A stretch of 64,000 bases of DNA from Azolla caroliniana (taxonomy: Eukaryota > Polypodiophyta), in contig JBHGNT010000005.1 in NCBI GenBank assembly GCA_043228905.1, positions 20,770,001-20,834,000 on the forward strand, given 5' to 3'. Below the pieces are notes generated by a model. It did no database searches. It was given only the letters and a program-made list of their open reading frames with translations, and was not told the origin of the DNA. Each line of letters begins with the position of its first letter. Position 1 is the first letter of the stretch. The translations under genes were made by a program, and so were the position numbers. Below, piece by piece: positions 23,261 through 35,260 of this stretch.

Positions 23261-26200
23261 AAGAGACTCACCGACAACAACAAGACTCGCTCCACTCCCC
23301 TCACACGATTGGCCCAAGCCCCCCGCCAGACAGTGACCCCTCACCCATCTCTCTTTTGGGCGGGCTGCCCCGCCCAAAAGACCCATGACCTACAAACCAA
23401 CCTATCGGGTCTTGGGTCACCGTGACTCCCTACTTGGGCCTACTGGCAATACAAACCAAACCTCTAGCCCTGGCTGTGAGACATGTAGCCCCAGAATCGG
23501 CTTGTCACAATCACGCTACATATGTACGTGACCGGACGTCGCCTCGGTCATTGCCAGTCGTGTTCTGCAGACCGTGTGGATTGAAACTAAGAAAGAAGAG
23601 GAAAGAAGAGGAAAGAAGAAGAAGACGAAGAAGAAAGTATGTTATTGGCTTATCAGGAAAAAGGTTGGTCCTCGCCTATCAAAGTACTCCTCATATTTTG
23701 GGTAATAATAGCCAAACTACCCTCATTAATTTCGGAATTTCTCAACTTTTTTTTTTTGTTCTTAGTAGCAATGGTGATGGTGTGTAACGTACCCCGCGAA
23801 TTATATGTAATACGAAGAGTACATGGATAGAGTTGAAAGATATCATTTCTTATCGCTCGTAAAGTTGGTAGCCTTTTTTATGTAGGCATCATATTAATCG
23901 CAATTTAGAAAAGCTAAGCAAGTTCACACCATCCTAAACAAATTGATATTCTTTCATAAGTGATTGCGGGTTTTTCAAATCATTAATTTTGTGTAACTTC
24001 GAGAACCTGGCTTGGCGAAAAAAGACAAGGACTTTACAGTGATTTCTGCTCGCAATGCTTGAAACTCGACTTTCAATTATTTAAAATGGGAATAGTCTAA
24101 TACTTCCATTTAAGATACATTTGTGAAAAAATAATTTTGACACGATGGCCTATGTTCCAATATACTTTGTGTTCCCATTAGCCTTGACTATATTGCTATT
24201 GCTCCAATTGAGGGTGGTTTTAAACGTCAACTGCTTCCGGAGGAGAGACAAACTTCAAAGGCAATATGTTGTATTCTCACCATTATACCTTTGATATAAA
24301 ACTTAGAAACCACGTTTCACTCGAGACGCGTGTAACAGAACTTCAACTCGCTAAATCAATTATGCACTTGTGGGTTACAAACTTTGTGTATGCTAAGGAC
24401 CTTGATTTTACCACTTTCTCGTTGCTTGCTTTCTTTTTCATTTGGGCTCATTCACAATTTGCACACAACTACATACTTGATCATATCTTCTTTACATATG
24501 TGCACTCTACTTTCATGCACTTGCCCACACAATATATATAGGCACATTCACATGCAATTCAAAAACACATATACTAGCAAACATGGTTATTCACATTCAC
24601 ACATGTACATACTCACATAAACACATGCGGGTGGATGCAAATGAAAAAGTGCACAATTTTACGCAAAAAGTATCAAGACCCACATACGCGCATCATTGAC
24701 ATCATAAATGATGGAGAGAGGTTTAGTACAAAAGACTGCCTACTTATAAAGATATGAAATTTGCAATACTTTCCTACACCAAAAGTTCTTGATAGGGACC
24801 AATTTTCAATCGTGGTCTAATTAATGTTCAAGTAATCAAAAGAGTAGGCCCCATTGATCATACAATCTTTTTTTATTGTAATATCTTGCAACTTTAGAAA
24901 TCATCATGGAATATTCTTCATTGCCAAGAAGTATGATTCTCAAATGTTGCATTGCTTTGTGATGAGTGGAGTGTCATCCTCATTATATTTATATTTGTGA
25001 AATGTCTACACATTTTTTGGTCTACATATCAATCAAGTTGGCCTAGTGTGAAGCCTCCAAGTTGATGTGTGTGTGAAACTTAGGGCTTACAATGTGTTTG
25101 TGTTTTTTGAGAGTATGAGTTGGAGAGAAAACTTTTGTATATTTGATTATATCTAATGTTGTGTATAGAGAAGGTGTCATCTCTAGCATTATGCATCTAT
25201 TCTTTGTTTTCTTCCATACATTGTGATCTTGTTCCTTGCTTGGTATTCTTTCTTATGATTCTCTTGTAGCTTGCTATTAAGTGATAATGTCAAACACTAT
25301 GTTCACCGAACTCCAATACTTGGTATCAAAGTGGAGATTTGTATATGAAGGCTAAATACAATTGCCCTTGGAATGTTAAAAAAGGCTCAATAAAGGAGCA
25401 AATAAGACTAATTAGTTATTGAGCGAAAGGGGAACGATTTGGATGACTTGGCTTACTCACACAAACATCACCACCATGTTGTCAATGTTTGCTTAAACTT
25501 CATCGGCTGGCTCATCGTACAAGGGAACCTCATGACTTAAGTAAGAGGAAGTTCAAAGTTTCACACGTTTGATGAGATCAACTCCCCTCTTTGGAGAAAA
25601 ATCAAAATATGTGTCATTTTGATTTAGAGGTCTGAATGGAGGCTAGTTGACATGAAGAGAATTGCCAACATAATTAATCATGAACACTATACATAACTTG
25701 ACCAATTGGTGATTTCAATGATCCGATCTGGTTGACAATATATAGTTCTCAATCTTGGATTGTGAAAATCCCAAGAAAAGTTTTGAGTAAGTTGCATTGT
25801 CATAAAGTGGCATGGACGAAGGGTAGGGGGTGAGTGACAAAGACAAGTTTCACAATAGCCCAAGAATGTGGGCAAAGTGATGAAGAAAGGAAGAGGATAA
25901 GAAGGAACAATAAATTATGAGGGATATATCGAATAGTGAGAAATATCCAATAATATCCTTAATTGTCTCAAGGGATATCTTGAATAATAAGAGCTATCCT
26001 CTAAGATCTTTAATGGTCTCAAGGGATATGCTTGCTGGAATGTGAATGAAAATTGCATTTTGTGTCTAAATTAAAATCCAAACTCATGATAGAGCCCAAC
26101 CTAGCTATCAATCATTGTAGAGGCATGTAATTGAAAGCTAACCTTGATGCCTTGATTAGGTGCGAAAGAAAAGATCTTCCATGGTGAGCTTTTGTGTAGG

Positions 26201-26580
26201 ATAGCAAAGTGTAGTGTACTTGTTGCAAACGAAGTGTTGAGTGAACCTTGTGCCACTTGAGACTAAGCTTCATGTGATGAGGAGCCTTCGAACAAGGATT
26301 TGCTTCATATGAATCTTGCTATGAATGTAGCCTCGCTTTAGATGTAGCTACCTACGAGCCAAGCTTCATTCGTATGACCTATCCAATGAGGAGGCATCCC
26401 TCTTCCCAAACCTAAATTACTAACCATGAGCCAAATGTTCATGTAGACCCATCCTTTCTTCACACTTCATCCTACACCCACACCTACACCCACTCACAAT
26501 TCCTAATATCCTAGAGACCTTTTATTTTCATTAAAGCTAGGTCTCCCCTCCCAAAAAAAGCAACCAAAAGGTCAGTTGGG
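23260..26580. other. Gene-free stretch
   Basis: No exon, RNA gene or TE domain was recognised. A relatively GC-rich segment near 23300-23560 grades into AT-rich sequence with short open frames only. Confidence 0.45.
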
Positions 26581-26585
26581 ACCCT

Positions 26586-27464
26586 TTGCAATGGACATGG
26601 CGTGATCCCTACGCGGCGCAAGGAAGCAAACCCATCCCTTTCTTCCAATTCACAACTAGATTGGGTCGCCACATTCTAGCTGCTCAAACCGCCCGAGAGC
26701 CGGCTACTGCGAAGGTCTGGCACACATTTCAAGTTCCTCCAACAATAATCACCAAGTTTTGGCAGAAAATCTGGAAACAACAACACGCGAGGCAAATTAC
26801 CACGTTCCAATGGCTATTAATACATAAGTCCCTACCGGTGGGAGCATGGCAACGTGGGAACCTTAGCTCTCCTAATTGTGTAGAGTGCCCACATGCAGTA
26901 GAATCAATACGGCGCGCTCTTTGGGACTGCCCAACGTCCCATCAAATATGACGGGGGGTTGGCCGCTTGTTGCAATTATGCCAGGTGCAAGGCTCAATTA
27001 AGTGGGGAAATATATGTTGGCTATCATGGCAGACCGCAATGGGCAGATACGAGCATCAGGAGGAGGGGATGACTTTGGTGATAAAAGCACAAGAGGTATT
27101 TTTCTCCTCCAGCGGCAATGTCCACTCCACTCCTCTTAATGACAAATCTCAAGAGGTGTTGGAATTGGTCAACCCAATAACTCTTTGGATTCTATGGAAA
27201 CAAATATGTAGGCGAGTCTTCTCCAACCAAACCGCACATGCAACAAGGTTATTGCAAGAGATATGGAGTGAAATTGTAGCCACTCTGAAGAGCCAATATG
27301 ACGGCCTTAAGGGCGGCTCCGATGGAGTTGAAAGACAACGAATAGCCTTCATCCAACAATGGTTGTCCTCTTCCTTTCTTGAGGAGTGGGCATCCACACA
27401 AGATGGAACTATCGTGTCCCTACAGGGATTTGTACATAATCGTCTCATTTGCAAAATTTTATAA
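26586..27464 (+). pseudogene. LINE 3' end relic with zf-RVT domain
   Basis: The plus strand reads FWQKIWKQQHARQITTFQWL and IHKSLPVGAW, then NCVECPHAVESIRRALWDCP. That is the zf-RVT domain found behind LINE reverse transcriptases. A TGA at 26949-26951 breaks it, and the same kind of reading resumes at 26967 and runs to 27464, with ITLWILWKQICRRVF matching the usual W-x-x-W-x-x-R-x-x-F tail. The reverse transcriptase and endonuclease are missing, so this is a 5'-truncated dead copy. Confidence 0.72.
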
Positions 27465-28864
27465 CTAATGGAAGGAGTGTTTTTTGGAAAAAAAAAAGCA
27501 ACCAAAGCACTTCACACTTTATCCTACATACAAAAACACTTGCAATTCCTTTTATTTTCTATAAACACCCAATTCACTTTGTCATATACTTTCTCCAAAT
27601 CTATTGTATCATGATCAATAGTGGGGCAGACTTCTTTGCACAATTCACACTCATTTGAACAATTAGGAGATTATGTAAAATATCCCTCGTCATAAATCCA
27701 CGAGAACCTTGGGCTAACATTTTTGCAATCTATTGGCAATAACCTTAGGAAAAATCTTATACATCCACCCCCATCAAAGGAAGTGGGTGATGGATCTAAA
27801 TTTCCACAAATTAGGCAATTGCTTGGAGCTTCGAACTTGTTAATACAACATGGTGAGAGGTCTCTTTAGCTCTATGCATATTTTTTAAAGAATGTGCTTG
27901 TTAAGCATTCCTCATAGGAGTATTATGATTAGAGAAATGAGAAATGACCACTTCTCCCTATCCATGATATCTCCATCAAGATTTTTGGCATCCGTTTGCG
28001 ATACACAATGCTTAACCCTAGACATAAATGCATATCACGTGTGTTTACGACCATTATCAATTATACAAGCACAACCAAACAATCTTGTAAATTATTGTTG
28101 TCATTTGCGAACAATGATATCGTTTCTTATACAGTTGCCCCTCTTCTATCCGTACCACAATATATCTAGCATTCATTTAGTGTTATCCTTGAAAGAATGA
28201 TTGCCTTTGACAAATATTGTCCCGAAATTCTTGTTTCATTTCGTAGACACGTGCTCATTAATAATTATGATCTTGAAACACTTTCAACTTGTTTCACAAA
28301 ATAATATGTATTCCAACAATTCTATCCCTTAGACCAAGTGATAACAAAACATTTCATTTGTTTGACAAATTAGTTAGGGCATATGATTTTGGTCTCTTCA
28401 ATGAGGCATATTTTCTACCATAAAATATGAATAGTTTATATGCATTTGCCATAAACACTTCCCAAGCGAACGCCCTCATTTGAATGTGTAGTGAGATTTC
28501 CTCCATTAGTTATCCCATATAATTCCAAAACACCTCATGATGACGAAGTCATGAATTGATGTACAATTGGCTTGCTTCACAATACATATTAAGATCCCTC
28601 ATTGTTGGTTTAGTTGTCCCGACTTGAAAACAATAGTGAAGGATTGACATCATTCCTTCACTATGTTTGGGGCATAAATGCCAACTATGTATCCATAACA
28701 TATGTCATGCCAAGAAAATCTGAACTACCATATGTATATCCTCCTTTCTTCTACTTTCTCATTTTACACACATCCCACTACCCAAACCTTAGGACCCAAA
28801 GTTCCGAGTTCCTAAAGTCACTCACCGAGTACCCTAACATCTAAAGTTCACACATTTCTAAAAT

Positions 28865-28914
<50 letters not shown>

Positions 28915-30145
28915 AAAAAAGAAAAAACACATGCACATTTAGAGGCATTCATACATTTACTCCCACATAGACACATTTTATTTGTTACAAGTACATACAT
29001 ATACAGTTATACCCAAGCAATGTACACACATCTCCATGTATAAATTCTTGCACATACTTCTACGTGTAAAAGTACACACATCTACAACTTCAAACAAATG
29101 CATGCATAAAATCAAACACGAATATGGATGCACTCATACACACGAAAAATAAATAAATCGTAACACATGGAAAGAACATTTTGTCAAATAAGGTTTATCT
29201 TATGTGGAGGTTATACAAGATTTTCGAGAAATTTGGAAAAAGGCAGATGTCTTCACCTCTTTTGGGGAGAGAATAATGTGGATATATGCTCCACCAATAT
29301 GGCTTTTTCCGCCCCCCTGTCTTGGAAGGCCCTGTATGTGGGCTTTTGCTACTCAACATGTTGGTTGATGTGGGTATAAGGGTTATATTTTAATGTATGA
29401 GTTCTTTGTAGCCTTTGGGCATATTTCCATTAATACCAAGGTGAATCTTTATTTAAATAAAAAATGAAAAATAAAATATTTAAATGATGAAAGCCATTTT
29501 TATCGTTGCCCAAACCACAAGTTGCTTGGTATTTGAAGAGGTTGAAGGTGAGCAATAATATGAAGATGCAAGTCATGATGCTTATGTGCACACTATCGAG
29601 TTCATGGAACACCTCCAATGCTTAGTTTAGTATGAGCATGTTAGATGGCGCATTGTCATATGTAGAGGTATTTGGAACACTTATTGGCAAAGCAATCTAC
29701 CAATATCATATTATCACATTTGTGCACAAGGTAGAGAAGCATAATATGTGCATAATTTTCAGGGAAAGTACTCATAGTAAAGTCGACACATGAGCCAAGG
29801 ATGAGTAGTAGAGGAGAATACTAGCAATTGAGGCAACCTGTAGCTAAAGGGGGGTATAGTAAAACAATTCCCAACATAAAGCACATATTCCCATTTTCCA
29901 AGGTTGCCTCACATTCTCTCCTAAACTACTACTCCTCTCATATGACCGTTTTGATCGAGTGTGAAACTAATTGCTCGTCACATTTCCCCTCGTGCATTGC
30001 CATGCCATGACACTGTGCTCTAAACAATGGACAAGAGAACCTTGATGGTGATGACGCATATAAGATGGTTGTTGAGCTCATCATCAAAGAGGATTGAAGA
30101 AATCAATCTCATGTCAAAGAAGGTGGAATGAATGATCCTCTACAT
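27465..30145. other. Gene-free stretch with a (CT)n(CA)n array at 28870-28912
   Basis: No exon or TE domain was recognised. A compound CT then CA dinucleotide array of about 42 bp is followed by A-rich sequence. Confidence 0.5.
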
Positions 30146-30505
30146 GAAAGTGGGAGATGTCATGGCGATATATACAAAATACCATTGTCATCATGTTATG
30201 ATATCACAAAAAGATCATAAGGGTACTTGCTATCTTTTTATATATAATGTCTACTCATTGTAACTTTTAAAAGATAGTCTACGCTATACACATAATATAA
30301 CATGTCGCTACCTTGTACAAGCTAATGCATGATTAACAAATGGCATTCTTGCATGAATTCCATGGAGCGATCATGCATGGATGTAAGGTGGTAAGCATGC
30401 ATGTGTCCAACCATGCTATATAAGCATGTGCTCTAGTCATTGATGAACCATTATTGTAATATTGGTCTTCTTGTTAACACACGTTATTCTAGTTTGCCCT
30501 CATGA
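30146..30505 (+). mobile_element. LTR relic of an old Ty3-type family
   Basis: A purine tract GAAAGTGGGAGA at 30146-30157 is directly followed by TGTCATGG, the usual layout of a polypurine tract and 3' LTR start. The stretch 30330-30480, including GCTATATAAGCATGTG, matches 31040-31160, which lies just upstream of the decayed Ty3 gag. The end is approximate. Confidence 0.55.
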
Positions 30506-31363
30506 TGTTCATAGAAGGCACACCAATTTTGCAAACCATTGTAAGAAGAAAGCTTTGCTTTACTTTCATCTCTAAATTTTGGAAATACTTGCTTGAATTC
30601 CTTTAGATTGTTCATAAACTCTCTTCAAGCTATCATCCAAAGACTCATGATCAAACCAAATGTACCAATCAAACATTGGAGCAATATTTTTGTTGTTTCA
30701 TGAACTACCAATAAGTTGATTGAGTTGACTTTTTACACTATATGGAATTGCCTTACAATAATTTGATTCATTCTTCTACTAAATATACTTCCTTCTTCAC
30801 TTACAAGAGATACATCTCTATTGGATGATACTTGAATATCTAAAAATCCCCAAAAAACCCTCACTACTAAAGATAATCTACTTTGTGGTATGAACACACA
30901 CTTTAACTCAACAATCATGCTAGAGATTTGAACACATGAACTCTTTAGAAGGTGTTGGTAGCTTTAACCACTAGGATATATCATATAATAATCTTTATGA
31001 AGATCATCATTAAATATCAAGTGTTATCCTTGCACAAATGCCAACTGGCATGTTTCCATGAATATCAAGTGACGATTATGCATGCTTATGAGGTAGTGAG
31101 CCTACATGTGTCTAAATCATGTTATATAAACATGTGTTCAAGTATTGATGAATCATTCTGGTTCAATGTTGGTCTTCAACATATTCTTGTATCCCTTACT
31201 ATATTGTTAATACATTGCCAATCTCATATTATTTCTCTCTTGTTTCTCCATTGTTTCTCTATTCTGTTCTTTGCTACAACTGTGATAGTTTGAACTGAAA
31301 TAAACCCTTCTACTTCATTCCTTTTTTTTTTGAGGAGTTGCGCATCCTACCTTCAAATCACCA

Positions 31364-32340
31364 TGGCACCATTTAATGAACAAGAATATATCCACGTTCA
31401 AGGTGATCTAGAACATTTAACAACCAAGTTCATGGCCTTGGAGTAGGAGAATCAAAGGAATTTCGAGGTTTTACAAGTGAATGTTGAGAAAGCTTAACAA
31501 CATGAGGAGTAATATTAGAGGATCATTCTTCAACTTGAAGTCGCACTAGTAACTTTGTGACAACAAGCTTTGGGAGCGCCAAGTTTACTAAAAGAACCTA
31601 AAATAAGTCTCCCATTGAAGTTTGAAGGTACTTGGTCACAAGTCTGAGGATTTCTTAACCAGGCGTGTCTAGTATTACAAATGTAATCCACTTGACATCC
31701 AACTGATTCAACATGATTAAGGTCGGTCGGGACTCTATTGATTGGCACAATGCTTGCTTGGTTTACGCTATCACTTGAGAAAAGGTCCCATGTTTTAGAT
31801 AATTTTGATGAGCTTATTAAAGAATTTCAAGCTTGTTTTGGAGATATAGATAGTGTGCGAACTACTATCAATAAGATTCGAAGGTAATGACAAGGAGATC
31901 GTCTAGCCTCGGCCTATGCAATTAATTTTTGCCTTTTTGCATTTGATACACCTTGGGATGAAGAGGCATTTATGGATCCATTTTGACAAGGACTTGATGT
32001 TCGTAATGATGTGAAAGATCTACTTCTCACATTTTGTGAAGATCCTAAATTTTTTACTAAGGTGATTAGCCAAGTCGTATGATGTGACATTCCAAGCGTT
32101 AACAATGGTCTCATCCTAGATTAGAGCAAACATATGCATTTATGACAACATTACCATCATATAGAACTATGCAAGCCCATACCCTTAACCCAATAGGTAA
32201 CCCTAGTCGAATGGAGATTGATATTGCACAATCGAGGACCCTAAATGGAAACTAAAAAGTAGCAATGGCAGGCAAACTGTTTATATCTATATTGTGGTGG
32301 CCCAGGACACATTGTGATAAATTGTCCTCATTGGCCTAAC
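31364..32340 (+). pseudogene. Decayed Ty3 gag with CCHC zinc knuckle
   Basis: The frame starting MAPFNEQEYIHVQ carries stops and frameshifts but keeps the run LPLKFEGT, GFLNQACLVL, DNFDELIKEFQACFGDIDS, ASAYAINFC and DVKDLLLTF. That order matches retrotransposon gag proteins of the Sushi/Tcn1 type (K-F-x-G, G-F-L-N-Q, W, L-x-x-Y-E-x-F-x-x-x-F). A zinc knuckle, YCGGPGHIVINCP, lies at about 32290-32335. It is non-functional. Confidence 0.7.
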
Positions 32341-32553
32341 CATTAAGTGTGAATACTAAAAATAATCTTGATTCTCCAACTATATCTTGCAATCTTAATA
32401 ATGCTACACCATCAAATCCGTTTGAAGTGCTTAACCAATTAGATAAAGCATTAAATGAGTAAATCCAACCAAAATAGAAGCCATTTGGTTGGATAAACTA
32501 AGATTCATAGAGCCAATCCATAGTAATGGTATCCTTTCATCAAATTGAGTTAG

Positions 32554-32739
32554 TAGGGTTTTTGCGGCACAAGTTGAACTTAGTACCTCAAGATGTCATC
32601 GTGTCATTGCCTCTACTCTTTTGGATTTAGGAGCTAACTCTTGCTTTAGGGTTTTTGCGGCACAAGTTGAACTTAGTACCTCAAGATGTCATCAAGTCAT
32701 TGTCTCTACTCTCTTTGATTTAGGAGTTAAGTCTTGCTT
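32554..32739 (+). repeat. 93-bp in-frame tandem duplication in the old Ty3 protease region
   Basis: The unit beginning AGGGTTTTTGCGGCACAAG occurs at 32554 and again at 32647. Each copy encodes an aspartic-protease-like motif (DLGANSCF in the first, DLGVKSCF in the second). The duplication preserves frame. Confidence 0.85.
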
Positions 32740-32849
32740 CATGGGCCAAGAATTAGCCTTGATACACAATATCTTATTAAAAACATTGCATTCTCCAACA
32801 TCTATCGAGTCAATCATAGATGGTCGATCTATTACTTCAGATAGAGATA

Positions 32850-33307
32850 TGTTGAGAGACAAGCTCAACATCGGCCGGATCGGCTGAAGAAGCCGAGGAC
32901 TGGATCGGTTGGGACCGATCGGTTAGGCTGAATGCGTAAACCTGTACGCAGACCGGTGTGTAGGTAGGGCCGGATCGGTGCGTAAACCGGGAGGCCGTTA
33001 GGAAAGATATTCCGTGAGGAATATATTTGGGAGTTAGTGTAGGAGCTCTTAATGAGCATTGAAGTACTGTCAGTACTTCTGTCAGTCCTTCTAGGACTTG
33101 TATAAAAGTGTTCATTGAACACACATATGTATACAGTGGTGAATAGAGATTGTGTACTTCCGTTGAATATAGTTCTTGTGTTTTTTTCTCTCTATCACTC
33201 GCTCTGTCTCTCCCGCGTATACTGCGTAAGCTCAAGCTCTCCATTAAACCTGAGTTTTCTTCCTTCTATTCGGTCTTCATACTTGCTTCTGCACGCTACT
33301 TTTTACA
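32850..33307 (+). repeat. Copia-1 5' LTR
   Basis: It is 458 bp with TG..CA ends. A TATA box TATAAAA is at 33101-33107. Perfect dyads surround it: ATATTCC/GGAATAT (33007-33024), GAAGTACTG/CAGTACTTC (33061-33079), AGTCCT/AGGACT (33084-33098) and GTGTTCA/TGAACAC (33108-33122). GTTGAG/CTCAAC pairs at 32851-32869. Confidence 0.95.
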
Positions 33308-33319
33308 TGGTATCAGAGC
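33308..33319 (+). other. Copia-1 primer binding site (initiator tRNA-Met)
   Basis: TGGTATCAGAGC directly follows the LTR and is complementary to the 3' end of plant initiator tRNA-Met, the standard primer of plant copia elements. Confidence 0.95.
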
Positions 33320-33391
33320 GCGAGGGTTGAGAACCTCTTTGCAGCCGACACAGCTTGACGAAGAAGAACAAGAAGAACGATTGATAGAGGC

Positions 33392-33440
33392 ATGGAGAGC
33401 TCGCTTCCAACAGAGAAGCTCGACAGAACCAACTACGCGT
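33392..33440 (+). pseudogene. Copia-1 gag, 5' fragment before the Ty3 insertion
   Basis: The ATG at 33392 opens MESSLPTEKLDRTNYA, a typical copia gag N-terminus (L-x-x-x-N-Y-x-x-W). The reading ends abruptly at the Ty3 5' LTR and resumes behind the Ty3 3' LTR at 40327 as ASWSYKM in the expected frame. Confidence 0.9.
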
Positions 33441-34092
33441 TGTCGTGTAGAAAACCGTCCACAAGCGGAATCGGTGCACCGGAGCGTAGGTACCGGTTCC
33501 TCATGCATGTACGCCTTATGTTGTACATAAGAGAGAATTAGGCACATAGAAGATCCTAGGTAGGTAGATTCGGTAGGTAGGAAGTTAATGGGAAACGGCT
33601 CCCTTCTTGCCTATAAAAGGAGGGAGACGAAGAGGAGGAAAGGATCGCGGATAGAAGAGGACGAAGTGCTGTCGGTTTGTGTGGAAGGCTTCTCTCTCTC
33701 TCTCCCCCCCAAGCTCCGTGGCTTCTTTCTGTGCAGGTTTCGGGAGGCTCGCGCTACTCTGAGGAACGCCCGAGTGCTTTCAGCAGCACCTCCAACCTAC
33801 TCTTTTTTTTCTGTGCGTTTACGAACAGGCATCGACATTTGTTCGCCGGCCTGTTCGGTCGTAACCGACTTCGTGCTTCTTGTTGTTTGTCTTGTTAATA
33901 TAAATATTTACATACATTCGTGTCTCTCTGTGTCGGTGTCCCACTCGCGTCTTTGTGTCGAAGGGCCGTGTCCCTGTGGATCTACACTCGCACGTAGTGG
34001 GTCCCCCTCCCTTCTCCTTTCTCTCTTGCTCTTCGGTACAAGACCCCCGAGGTCCCGCCTCATTGAACGCATCCGCGAGGAATACCTCGACA
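33441..34092 (+). repeat. Ty3-I 5' LTR
   Basis: A TATA box CTATAAAAGG is near 33612. The 3' part carries ACAAGACCCCCGAGGTCCCG, a block that recurs near the 3' ends of the two other Ty3 LTRs at 60220-60245 and (inverted) about 62785-62810. Confidence 0.93.
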
Positions 34093-34095
34093 TCT

Positions 34096-34110
34096 TGGTG
34101 AACCTGACGT
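34096..34110 (+). other. Ty3-I primer binding site, tRNA not assigned
   Basis: TGGTGAACCTGACGT begins three bases after the LTR. It is not the initiator-Met site. A close variant, TGATGAACCCGACAT, follows the Ty3-II 5' LTR at 46287-46301. Confidence 0.65.
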
Positions 34111-34135
34111 GAAAGAGGCGGCAGAAGAGCAGAAG

Positions 34136-35260
34136 ATGAAGGGGTCGGATCTTGCGGAGGCCATGGCTTCGGCAGTGGATCGGATATTGAGCGCACGTGA
34201 GGGCACCGGCGCCCTCGACAGAGCCATTGAGGTGGTCGTCGGTACGATCGGCCGGTTCAGCGGAAAGGATGCCACGAAGTATTTGGCGTCCTACGGGGCA
34301 GAAATGCTGATGCGGGACATTCCGGAAGAGAGGCGTCTTGCCGGGTTTCCTCGAGTGGTGATGCCGAGCATCCATGCGGAGGTGCTCGAGGTGCGGGCGG
34401 AGAGCCGTACCTGGGAGGAGTTCGAAGGCCGACTCCTAGAAAAATATGGGCTGGACGACGCGCTCCGGCTTTCGAAACGAGACTTCATGGAATGGGTGGA
34501 GTCCCCCGGCAAGGGAAGAAACGCGTCGGCACTCCTCCGGGAGTTCGAAGAACGCTTTGCGCGCCTTTTGGCGCTTGACCGAACCGTTCTGGATACGAGC
34601 CGGGTCCTACTGTTCGTCAAGTCGGTGGATGAGCGGGACCGGGATCAAGTCGGCTCCTTGCTGGAAACCAAAGACGGGCTGACGACCGACTGGGCTGCGG
34701 TTAAGCGAGTCTGTGGCCGTTTCGACAAACGACGAGAATGGGCTGACAACGGGGCGGCCGGTGCGGGCTCCGTCACAACAAGGAGGCTTGAACCGGCACC
34801 GCAAGGGCGAAGGGAAGAAACCCGGGAATGGCTCGAAACCGGTCCGGCTTCGACCGGCATGGTCAATGGCTCGTCCGGAGGAGCAGCGTTGGAGGAGTTG
34901 ACGCGGGCGATAAAGGATCTCCAGATCGCCCAGACTCGAAGGGAAGGCGGCGAACCGGCACGTGACCGACGACCAGCAGCAGGGAACAGGTGCATGTGGT
35001 GCGACGAGGTCGGCCACATTCGGAAGGACTGCGGCGATTTCGTAGAGGCGTTGAGGAACCGGGTGGTGTACCTGTGGGAAGGCCGGGTGCACGCCGGCGA
35101 CACCAGAAGGGCCCTGAACCGAAACGACGGGCGAGGAGGTATGAAGAGACTGATGGAAGAGGCAGCGGCCCGACACGTGGAGGCCATCCACTACTCGGCG
35201 TCGGCCGGCATTCGGGTCGGGGGCAGCGAGGCCCGAAAGGAGAGCAAAGACGGATTCTGA
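34136..35260 (+). CDS. Ty3-I Gag
   Basis: The reading frame from the ATG at 34136 is open for about 374 codons to a TGA at 35258-35260. The first two thirds match the capsid-like gag fold of Ty3 elements (RFSGKDATKYLASY, then EEFEGRLLEKYGLDDALRLS). A single CCHC zinc knuckle, CMWCDEVGHIRKDC, lies near residue 290 and would bind the element RNA. The frame continues in register beyond the TGA into the protease linker, so the stop may be a CGA to TGA change and not the natural end. It lies 43 bp after the 5' LTR. Confidence 0.85.
   Translation: MKGSDLAEAMASAVDRILSAREGTGALDRAIEVVVGTIGRFSGKDATKYLASYGAEMLMRDIPEERRLAGFPRVVMPSIHAEVLEVRAESRTWEEFEGRLLEKYGLDDALRLSKRDFMEWVESPGKGRNASALLREFEERFARLLALDRTVLDTSRVLLFVKSVDERDRDQVGSLLETKDGLTTDWAAVKRVCGRFDKRREWADNGAAGAGSVTTRRLEPAPQGRREETREWLETGPASTGMVNGSSGGAALEELTRAIKDLQIAQTRREGGEPARDRRPAAGNRCMWCDEVGHIRKDCGDFVEALRNRVVYLWEGRVHAGDTRRALNRNDGRGGMKRLMEEAAARHVEAIHYSASAGIRVGGSEARKESKDGF

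Noticed and set aside
33588-34112. Open frames within the Ty3-I LTRs (also 39821-40397)
   Set aside because: They are present in both LTR copies, Ser/Arg-rich, and explained by GC-rich LTR sequence.
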